Shown here one piece after another: positions 10,551-21,900 of a stretch of DNA of 32,415 nucleotides. Source of the DNA: Chara braunii (lineage: Eukaryota > Streptophyta > Charophyceae > Charales > Characeae). Each line of letters starts with the position of its first letter. The stretch's first letter is position 1. The position numbers and the translations under genes were made by a program. Under the pieces are notes generated by a model. It was not told the DNA's origin. It saw only the letters and a list, made by a program, of their open reading frames with translations, and did no database searches. The stretch covers positions 540,093 to 572,507 of the forward strand of contig BFEA01000442.1 of assembly GCA_003427395.1 (NCBI GenBank), given 5' to 3'.

Positions 10551-13500
10551 TGTCTCTCTCTCTCTGTCTCTCTCTCTCTCTCTTGCTGCGTGTATGTTTT
10601 CATCCAAATGGTGAATTGACTCTTCTGATTGTTCCCATTCCCTCCGCTGGAATTTGCAAGTGGCAGTACACAGATTTTTATTTTAATGAGTGGATTGGTG
10701 GACTCAGAAACCAGTCCATAAAAAAACGCACATTCACCTCGTGAACAAAGACATAAATGTGAAATCAATAGAGTGATGGAACACTGTTGACTGGGACAAG
10801 GTTCGCTCAGCTGGCACCAATCAGCCAACCATTCCGAGGTTCAGTGAACCCTTTTCTTAACTGCCCCGCCAATGCACCCAATCCTAAACCTCATCTACTC
10901 TCTATCTAATCAATCACTACATCATAATCGCTCCGGCCGGATTCCCTGCTTACACAGAATTTCAAAGGGGCAATTTCTAGAATTTTGTTTCCAATACACA
11001 GCAATGAATCATTGGGTCTGTCCTCCTCCCCTACCTGACCACCCTCATATAAGTGCACTGTGCAGTTATGGTGATATACCTTGTGGTCTGTTGCAACTTC
11101 CAACTGATATCTTTTACGTTACATTGCAGATAGAGAAACGTCTTAACATGACACTGTTACTACTGAAGAAGGAGCTGGAGCTGAGTAAACTGCAGGTTGG
11201 ACTTGCACCCTTCTTTCCCTCTATCCCTCTATCCCTCTATCCCTCTATCCCTCTATCCCTGTATCCCTTTATCCCTCTATGCGTCTGCCTGCTGATGCAC
11301 GGGTTCTTTGGTTTGTTTGCCCATCTAGCATGACTCTATTATGTGTGCGTATGTCGTTGTATGCTCTTTTGTCGTTTTTATACTGTCTGTATCTCGCGTT
11401 TCGTTTTTTTTTGGGAAAACTAGGGCGCTGTAGCGGTTTCAGTTTGAAAATGTGTTTGAGTCATGATTTCGCTGATGTTGTGAAATGAACCAAGTGCTCG
11501 TCAAGTTCAACCTCGCATACATCAATGAATATTGACATGAGAGTTCACATGCGAGAAGCCAAACCGAGATAAAATCGACACATGAAGATGTGGTCTCCTA
11601 AATTATTATCAATATACAAGAAGTTTTGTCTCCAGTGGCTCTGCCACACACACAACGGGTCTCAACCAGATAGCGGCTATGGCTTCTCTCTTCTCTTGCT
11701 CTCTCTCTTTTTCTTGCTCCTCTCTCTGACTTGGCTCGCTCTCCCTCCCTCTCTCTCTCTCTCTACCCTAGATCGTCACCCTGGATACACCCACTCAGTA
11801 AGCTTACACCGTGGCGGCTATGGCCGCCCTCCTCCTGCACTACCTCTAACCTAGCTATGGAGTAACTCACGTGCGCCCTCTTCTTCTTCAGGCGCGAAGT
11901 GCCCAAGTTGCCTTAATGCACAAGCAGCAGCAGCGCTTCTGCATATCACAATTGAACAAGTGATGAGTCGCTGCACTGTAGCAGCTAATTATAGGACTTT
12001 ACTTGGCTTGGTCTGCTCCAGACCGGTACCGGTCAGCCGCAGCCTGTCTGCTGCAAACATTTTGTCGGTCCGGTGCCTTCTGGACTTTCCTCGGACATGC
12101 TGCAAAATTGGACTTGGGACTGTTGGACTGGACTGGACTTTTCTTGTCGGGTACGGGACGGAATTCTACCGACCTACGGCGTTTCGGTACCGATGCCTAT
12201 CAACCTACGACGCTTCAGCCTACTGACCCTACGGCCTATCCTACTGGGACAGCCTGGGACTGGGACACATCGGGACTCTGGGACTGAGACTGGGGTGTCT
12301 GCAGCGTGAATCCTTTCAATTGTGTTGAACCGAGGAAAAACGAGAATGTATACAACCCAGCTTTAGGGTTGGGTGGGGATGTGTTTTATTCAAGGGATGC
12401 CTGAACTGGATTTAAAACTGAAATCGTGACTGCACCCTCGTTACCCCCCCGCCTTTTTTTTTTAACCTCCTTGGTGCTTCGTTCCATTTTCAGTGCAATC
12501 CAAGCATTGATAGTGTTCACTAACATCACTGCAACCGCATTGGTGGCATATCTCTCAGATCGAGAAGCTTTTTCTATGTTTTGTGCCGTCATTTCTGATG
12601 TGGCCTCCGACCGGTGAGAGTCTGTGTAGTGCGGTCGCGTTTTCATCATGCCAAGAGTCTTTATTTTGAAGAATTTTGCCAGTTCAAAATAATATTAACC
12701 TCAACAGAGTAGGTGGCAGCAACTGCATGGAGAAGTGGAAGCTTGACTTACTGTTTTGGGTAGAGCCTGCTACTCCATTGAACCACAAGTCCCAGTGGAA
12801 GCAGTTGAAGTTCCACCTTCCTGCTCTGGGTTCTACTCGCATACTCTCTCCATGTGCATGTACAACTCCGCGCCTGTTAAGCTTCAATGAAGACCCTGGT
12901 TACAATCAGAGGTAACAGGTTCGGTCCCATTTCATGACTTGGTGGAAGGTAAACAGTTGCCTAAAGTATCGTAATCCCCAGGTTCTTTCCAAAATGAAAA
13001 GATTACGGTATGGCCAGTCCTCTTGCTTGATTGTTTGCCGCATCATCATGACATGTTGATCTCTGTCGTCATCATGGGCTTGTGAGTTTTCAGCAAGGTG
13101 ATGATTTTGCTCACCTCCCTTTCTGGTTGGTTAAGTGATAGAGAGATTCGATCACTGGTTCAAGAAGGGGGTTTGGGGAAAAACAAATGATCGTGTTAGG
13201 GAAGTAGTGTGGATGTCCAATGAAATTTGCTAATGGATCAGTATGGAAAGGGGTTGGCTCACCGTGAACCCCCCCTCCCTGGGATGGCCTGGCCTAGTGT
13301 TCAAGGCTTCAAGCAAAGGAGAAGTGAATTATCAATTATCCTGCACGCCTTTGTTAGCACTCTGCTGACCGCTGTTTCTCTATTTCCTGGTTGGTATGGA
13401 CGTGTGACTCCTGCAGGCTGACATCGGAAAGCGTGTGGAGGAGAAGATCACTGGAGAGCAGAGAAAGTTCTTTCTGATGGAGCAATTGAAGTCCATCAAG

Positions 13501-15841
13501 AAGGTATCTGTGCCATGGCAATTGCTGGTCGTCTGGATCTTGCAGTCTATTTGTGAGAAGGGTTTGCTATTCTACAAACAGCTTGGGCGCGACTAATGCA
13601 TGTGACTTGAATTTTTTGTCCGTTTCTTGTCCATTTCTTATGCTCCCCATTTGTTTTCTGGTTCTTGATTGTCAGTCTGATGGCTTGCGTTCGGTCGTCT
13701 ATCCCTGCAGGAACTCGGATTAGAGAAAGATGACAAGACAGCCTTGATTGGTGAGTATGGATAATTCTTTTGTGAACGACTTTCATAACAGCTATACCTG
13801 TTCTTTTTTTTTTTTTTTTTTTTTGGGACTTCTTTTTTGTGTCTGGTGTTCTGTTCGCAGTGGTGAGTTTGTTGTTCATGTTTTGTTTTCATGACAGTTG
13901 AGTGCCGTTGCACGTGCTATTTCACAGCTGCAGTCCGCTTGGTCCACATGTTCAGCAGGAACTCACACAGCTGCAAGGTATTGAACGTTGGACGTTGACA
14001 TTGCCATTGGGGATCTGCTTTGCGTTCACAGATACTGGGGCTCGTCACACAACTGTCAAAACGAAAAACGAACGAATGCATCTTCCTGCGGAGAAGGGCA
14101 AGATACATCCGTTAGTATGAATAGCAATGGATGCATCTTACCACTTTCTGTGGGAGATGCATTGGTTCTCTTTTCGTTTCGACTGTGGTGTGGCGAGGCC
14201 CACTGTTGCATGGTATTTGTAACGTGATGGGCTCACACGTGCACCCCATTCCCAGAGAGAAGCCGTAGGAAGAGACTGTTTGAGTAGTAGAAGAGACTGG
14301 TTAAGTAGGGGCCTAGGCTAATGGTAGGGGCTCTGTCTGTTGAGTCGTTACCAACCCGACAAAGTCCATATTCATGGGATCTGGCCCTTGATTGCAGGGA
14401 TCTATACCTCAGTTAAACCACCAACACCTGGTGGAGGTGAGCAATCGTGCCTCAGAGCCCCAGAGAGGTTCAGGCTGACATCAGCTGGGCGCTTGGGAGA
14501 CATATACTGGAAAAAAGGTACCGACTGGCCCTGATATGAGCTGCACATTGTCCTGCCTCCTGCCTCACAGCAAACGGGGTGGACAAGTTTGGCTCCGATT
14601 GGTAAGGGCTGAGGACCGTTGTGGGAGGGCGGGATGATGTGGGTCAGGAACAAAAATAAGAGGGGAGGTGTACAGGGAAAAAGGAGATGAATCTGATGAA
14701 GGCTAATTAAGCCAGGTATGGGCCACCTGAAGTCCTCATTGGAAAAGTCAACCTAACGGTTACCATCAATGTCTGCCAGGCTGGTGTTGCGTGAACCAGG
14801 AAGTCAACGCCTGGCGTCACACACTTTTCCTCATTTCTGCCTTCCAGCTTCTGACTTGGAATGTGATCGGCGAGAGAATGTGGTATGGAAGAATAGGCTC
14901 GGAGAGACTGGTGGTTCAAACCCCCACTACATTTCAAGACCACCAGTTACCAGGAGCCCTGCCCTTTTTCAGTTGGTTCCTTGAATCGATGATCTGATAG
15001 CCACAGGTCTTGTTTTTCCTTGCAGGGGATGGCCTGCTTTTCAGAAGGTAGTGGAGGGTTGAGAAGGAAGAGAGCTAAGCATGATAAGCATGATGGTATA
15101 GATTGGGGATCAATGGTTTGGTGTAGCCTAAGTGCCGTTTCATGAGGAAAGTGTGCTCGTTGGTGTACACAGTGGCAGTAGTTACCTTCTTGTACGTCTG
15201 CAGGCCTTGCAGGAAAACAGTCCCTGCGGACCTGCAGCTAAAAGTGGCCTGGGCTTTATGTGGGAAGAGTAGCGCATAGGGTTGCACGTAGGGTGCTTTC
15301 AGTTGTTGATGCAAGCATAATTTGTGTTCTAATCGTTAGGGAGGCAGTGTGATGTCCCTAAGGTTCATGTTATTTCGTCATTTCCTTCTCTCTTCTCTTC
15401 TTCTTCCGTCCGCTGAGTTCATGCATCCACTCTACTAAAAGGTGTGCATTAACAGTTGGGTCATTGCAGTTGGCACTCGTTCGAAATTTGTGAAAGATAC
15501 TGATGGGGCCACTAGAGTGTGTTGAACTGTATTGCCAGGACTTGGAAACCTGCAAAATATATTTATGGTTTTGTCAGAATGTATCTAGATGCTGCCTCGC
15601 ACTGGTAGAGATAATGCACCTCCTTGTTGCCGCATTCAGGTAGTTCTGGCAAGGAGGGTTTCTCCTTTTCTTGCCAGTTCCGTTCTTCCACCCCCAGGTG
15701 TGATACTCATCTCTTAATTTGTAGGGGATTACATATGATTGAAAATTTGGTTTGTGTGGGTGGGTGGGTCTGTGCGTCCGTGGATGGGTGGGTGGGTGAG
15801 TGTGTGCGGGGTGGGTGAATGCGTGGGTGGGTTTGTGTCTT

Positions 15842-15909
<68 letters not shown>

Positions 15910-18900
15910 TGTGTGTGTTTGTTTGTGGGTGACTCCCCGAGTGTCCACAACTGCGGGGTCTGTATTCTGTTGAAGGCTGGTGGGAATGAAGTGTGTCTTT
16001 CATAGAGGTTTGGAATGCTTGTGATTCACATTATTCTGTTTCCACTAATAGTGAATCTGTTCTTATGAGTTGGTTTTCGGATTGCAACAGGGAAATTTGA
16101 GGAAAAGTTGGCTCCTTTCCGCTCGGGCTGCCCCCCTCAGGTGTTGCAGGTCATTGAGGAAGAGATTATAAAGCTGCAAGGGCTGGAGACGAGCAGTAGT
16201 GAATTCAATGTGACACGGAATTACCTCGATTGGCTTACGTCCATCCCCTGGGGATACTTCAGGTGAGGACTTCACCTGTCTGGATGGCAGATGTTTGCAG
16301 CAGTGAATAGCAAGAATCTGGTCTGTTTTTGGCACTTTTCCACTAGATTTGCTCATTAATTAAAAAAAAACAAAAAAAGACGTGCAGCGCATTCTGAGGG
16401 GCATCAGTCCGGTTACTTATCACTGGCAAGTATGAGTTCAAGTGTGCAAAGCATCTCCAGAAAAGGGGACAACCTCACCCTTGTGGTCCTAGACGCCTGT
16501 CAAGGGAGGGACTGCCACAACCGAACCCTCCTTCGATGCCATGGTCTCCCCGGGATACTTTTGCTGGCCGGGAAGCTTCCTAGCAGCACCCAAGGGAGGG
16601 GCCCGAGGGGGCCGTCGTAGCAGTCTCTCAGGCCGCTCGTCATCCGTCCTCTTGTTAACTACTACAAAGTAGTACAAACCGTTACAAAACTATATCTCCT
16701 ATATCCAACTTCCTGTTGTACCTACCCTTATTGCCTATGTAGTTCTTGCTCCCCTCTCCCCTCTCTTTTAAGACCCCCTATTTCCTTTTCCACTTCCCTT
16801 CTTTCCAGTCTACATTCCTTAACCTCCTATTACACCAACCCACAGTTTGAATATAACCTAAGAACAAATCCTTCCTTCATTTGTATTGTTTCCCCATCAT
16901 TTACTCACCGTTGTACCCGAAGTTGTCCTTTCTTTTTTTTTTTTTTGGCTTTTACGACTTTTGCCTTCTCCCTCTCCCCCCCCTCTACCCTCCCCCTTGT
17001 CAACATCTCTTCCTTTATTCCACTGCTTCCTATCTATTTCTATATATTTCGATCTATTCGACTGACTGCTGTTCATCTCATCTTTCTCTGGTCCGGGCAC
17101 AGAGTGCTTCAGGACTGGGCCAAACTGCAACTGCTGTGTACAGGGTTCCCGGGTCATCATCAATGGATACGGGCCCCATCTTTGCCAAAATCCTGCCTCT
17201 TTTGCTCCCCCTATGCATCTACTTCGATGCAGATCTGCCAATAGGGCAATTCTGATATTCTATATTGCACGCTCCTGGCAGGCCCGTAGTGGTGGAGACA
17301 CTCCTTGCCTGCATCTTTTTCATTCCTCAATGTCCATAGGGCCCATAGCACTGGCGCCCTTACAATCTCTTCAGCCACCAACTCCCCCAATCCCTGCCTA
17401 TTGACCCTGATCAAGGTTCCCAATAAGATCTCTGCGTCGGTCGTCTCGTAGACCTGCAGCGGTGTCTTGTCTGCAACTTCCTGCGCGCACCATTCCCAAA
17501 ACTCCTGCACCATTGGGCAATGCACAAAAAGGTGGGGGATGGTTTCAACCTGGCCACATCCTGGAGCGCAAGTTTGGCCCTTATAGCGGCTTTTAGTAGC
17601 TTGCCACTGCACAGACGGGATTGCTAGGTGGTAGATCTGCCATAGCAAGCCCGCCTGCTTCTGATCTGGTAAAGCTGCCATAATATTACACTGTTCATTC
17701 CACCTTCGCTGCGTCCAGTTATTAAGTCGCGCGTCCGAAAGCCATTCTCGCTTGGCCCACCTCCCCTTCAGTTCCCCACAGATATTCACCGGTTCCAACA
17801 GGGAATTATATATATTTTTCATGGTCACCTTTTGGAGCGGCATAGTCTTCTTATGCATCCTCCGAGGCAGCCATTCCCAGTCCCTCGGGCTCCATGTTAA
17901 GTCCCTCAGCCGGGATGCCGCCCGCAACGGCAGATATTGTCCAGCCGCCTTCTTCCCTCCTTCACACAACGCTACCATCTCCACCAGAGCTCGTGCTATC
18001 CTTGTCATGGCGTGCCATTCTTGCAGCGGTTCCCCCATTCTTTCCCGTCCCAAACTCGGCCTCATTTGCCATTCAGTGACCTCCAGGTTTCCGCTCGGCA
18101 ATGCCTGTTCGACCATGTAGAACCTCTCAGGCGCTGCGTTCCCTTGAGCTTGACCCACTGTCCTGCTGCTACATCATCTTTTTTTAGCATCTCCACCCAC
18201 TGAGATGGAATAGCCTCTCTCAATTCCTTAACCCGTTGCCTCCTCCTCATCCGTCCCCGGAGGGCTATCACCATCTCTTCATCTGCTCACCAGTTCTTCT
18301 GGTTTTCATCCCAGAGATGTGCCACCTTGAAAATACCTTGCTCAGCCCGCTTCCATCCATATGCTCCTCGCGGCCCTTGCCATGGGTAGGGATCCCCTGC
18401 CTCTTCGCAGATAAAGCGATTATCAAAAAGCAGCTGGTTGTGTCCTGCATCTGCTGTTTCAGGGAGGCGACACCTCACATGGACTCTCTTCTACAACGCC
18501 AACTTTTGAGTCCACAGTGTCCCTCTGCGGATGTGACCGATTGCCGAGCTGCTAACCAAGCAGAGATCCAGTCTCCCTCGGTACCTGGAGCACATATGCA
18601 AGGTGCAACTGCGTTACCTCCTGCCAAGTCGTGCCCTCTGTGCGCAGGAGGGCCCAAATGAGTTGTCAAAGCTGCAGCGCTATTATTTGCAAACGCGTAT
18701 CTAGCAGGCCCAATCCTCAAAGCTTCTCGGCTAAGTGAGCTTACTCCAGGCAACTCTGCAAATAGAGTCCCCTTCCCTTGCATTATTTGACCAGAGATGC
18801 ACATGAACCGCCCTCTTAATGCAGCGGAAGGTGCATTTTCCTGGCATGTGTATTGCTCCCGCGTACCACAATGTAGCCAACACCGAATTCTTAATCACTA

Positions 18901-21900
18901 TAGCCTTTCCAAAGGGCCCCATACTACCTCTCGCACTTCACTTTTGCAGCCTGGCCACCGCCGCAGTGGCTAGCATCGCCGTCTGTTCAATTCCCCCCTA
19001 ACTCCGTGTCGGTTGGCCCCCTAAAAGGCCATTCTTTCCCCTTCTCCTACGGTCGGAGTATCCCATCCTTCCGGGGCTTCCACTTCGAGTGGTAGGATGG
19101 CCTTGGACATCTGCCAGTTAACACGGGCGCTCGAGTACCTGCAGAAGAGTGCCAAGTCCGCTTTAAGGATGTCAAGTTGTTGAGCTGTCGGGAGGATCAC
19201 TGCTCCAGTATCATTGGCAAAGGCTGTAGACTACAGTTCCGCCTTTGGCTACTCCTTGAGACTGATCAGACGAGTATCAGCCCTCAGTAGTTCATGCATT
19301 GACTGTATGTAGATGACATAGAGAGCTGGAGAGAGCGGGCACCCCTGCCGCACCGATCTCGTAACTCGCAGTTTATCAGACCTCACCCCATTCACTTGCA
19401 TCACAGTCGAGGCGCCATCCAGCAGACAGCGAATCCAACTTGCGCACATCCTCCTTTGCTACCTTCTTGCACAACATGACCACATACGCATCCGCAAAGC
19501 CTTGTGGAAGGGCTCCCTGCTTGAGCACCTCTTTATATGAACATGGCATTCCATCCAGGCTGGGCGCTTCAAGCCTAGGGAGTTCTGTGATCACTCCTGC
19601 CACCTCCTCCTCAGTGATTTGATGCTGGGATTGCCTTCGGTGGGCGACCCAACCTCTAGTAGGCCCACCGGAAACGTTGCTGTCACTGCTGAGTGGTCTG
19701 TTGCAGCCATCGGGGTGATCCACACTTGCTCCACTGTTTCACTAAGACCCTCCGACGCCCATATCATGTCAATCCGGCTTCTCCGGGTCATGGTGTTCCC
19801 TGAGAAAGTAAAGGCCCTCTCTTGTGGGTACAGTGTTCTATAGGAGTCCGTGCATCCAAGCCTTGTCATTCCATTGACCAATGCCAGAGAGTCTGCATCC
19901 ACCTGCCGTGCAGCTCGCTGAGTCCCGTTCAAGATCTACAAGTGAATTAAAGTTGCCTGCAGTAATGAGGTTGTTGATGTCCGGGACTAGCGTTTGCAAT
20001 CGTTCCCACATCCGGCGCCGTCTGCCTACCTTTGTTGGCCCATATACTGTAACCACCCCCCAGGTTACTTCCCCCCATTTCAGCAGCACCCAGGCCCACT
20101 GACCCCTAGAATCGTAGTACCAATCTGACACTGCTTCCCTAAAATGTGGGGAGATGAGAATACAAACCGCTCCTCTCGTGCCCTGTGCCGGGGCCCAGAT
20201 CTGATGGCCCTTCCACCATAACATCGGCTCTATTGTCCTGGCCTCATTCAGCTTGGTCTCCTGCAGGCACACCACATCAATTTGCTCTGCTTTGACTTTT
20301 TGGCCTGGTCCTTTGGCTTGGGTAGCAGCGACTTAGCCCCCAGGCCTCTCACATTCCAAGTCAGCAGTTTCAGTCTGTTGCAGTTGCTTCCTACTCCCAT
20401 CCTAGTCCCTTTCAATCTAACACCCACCCTATTCTTCTCCGCCCTTCTACCCTTTCTATATCTACCAACCTTCACATTCTACTCCCGAACTTACCTAAGC
20501 TCCTAACGCCGTCTACTGATCACTGGGGCGGTGTCTTCATCCAAGCGACACCCATACAAGATAATATACATCATACATCCCGCCCCTCCCTACTGTATCC
20601 TCCTCACTCCCCCCGCTCCCATATGCCCGTTCCTTTTTGGAACTGCTTCCCCCCCACTTGTTCCTCCTGTACCAGGTGCGCATTAACGCTACTAAGTACG
20701 TCTAGGGAGGTCGCATGCACCACGTGATAATCCTGAGAGAGGGCCGTAGGGCCAAAGGCCTCGGCAAACCGTATCCAGTGCATGCCGTTTACTCCCAGCC
20801 TCGGAGATCCTGGCCTCTTGGGAATGGATTCCACAAAGTATATGAAAATTATGTATTCCTCCCCATCTGCTGTCTGTCTAACAGATAGTGATGCCGATAT
20901 CTGAGGCAACGCCACCACTTCATACCTCGGACCCAGCTATCCAGCAACTTTCTTCAACATCTGCTGTTCCTGAGGCAGTCTTGTCACTCCGAAAATTGGC
21001 AACTCCGTTGCCCCCTCCAGGAGCATTTTGATCTCCTCCGGTGCGCGCCAGAGGGCTATCGTCAAACGGAGCCTTCCCCTGCCTTCATGATATCATTCAA
21101 CCTAGCCCCCACTCGCTCCTGCCATACCAGCCCAGCCAGCTGATTTTCCGGATCCTGTCGCCGCTGACTCTCTTGCTCCTGCAGGCTCCGATTCTCTGGA
21201 CTTGTCGACTCTGCTACTGCGGCCCTTACTTCCGACCCCTGCTCCTGCTGTGTGTGTTGTCCCTCGTCTTACGGCATGTCCTGCTCCTGCTGCCCCATTG
21301 GCTGATGAACTGATTGTTCGTCTTCCCCTGGGCTATCCGATGTCTCCGTTGCCGAGGTCTCTGACGAATCCTCCTCTTGACTGCTCGTTTGTGTCTCCAT
21401 TCCCTCAACCGGGAGTCCAAAGCTGGCCTCTCTAGGGGGAAGATGAACTGATTGTCCGTCTTCCCCTGGGCTATCTAATGTCTCCTGTTCAGCCTGTCCT
21501 ATCTCATCTTGCCCCAATCCTGGCAGACCCTCATCTTCATCCCTCTCCCTTTTCACACTTTGATTCACCTCCTCTCCTTCGTCTTTCTGTGTTGCCTCTT
21601 TGCCCCGGGCTTCCCCTTTGCGTTTCAGCGCTCCCTTATCCCAGTAGATGCTTTTTTTCTTTTTTCTTTTTTTTTTGAAGCCCTTTTGCAAAGCGTCTAT
21701 CTTGGTGGTGGTAAGAGAACCGAGATTGAGGCTTTGCCTACTGGACTGCTCCATCTATTGGTGGGGAGCCTCACCTGCCAGAAACTGGGTCCAGCGTCCC
21801 TTAACACAGAATCCAGAGTCCAAATAACGTGTAGCGGCAAAGCTGCATGAAATTGCATGATGTTTATTTAACAGGGGCATAGTTGTTTTCTAAGTTCATG

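Larger units (their letters stand above)
16929..21850 (-). mobile_element. Degenerate LINE (EEP endonuclease + reverse transcriptase), antisense to Lon
   Basis: Read on the minus strand from about 21850 to a plus-strand T run at 16929-16946 (probable A tail). It shows a charged ORF1-like region, an exonuclease-endonuclease-phosphatase (EEP) endonuclease, a reverse transcriptase and a C-terminal zinc-finger segment. This is the layout of L1-like plant LINEs. The coding sequence is broken by frameshifts, stops and an internal deletion. Ends are uncertain and no target-site duplication was identified. Such elements make the machinery that also moves SINEs and U6 RNA; this copy cannot. Confidence 0.85.

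Noticed and set aside
14860-14940. tRNA-like sequence with GGTGGTTCAAACCCCCAC
   Set aside because: Only the T arm is convincing; no A box at proper distance and no acceptor stem.
15574-16005. Poly-His/Thr and poly-Val/Cys ORFs
   Set aside because: They are translations of the GT repeat.
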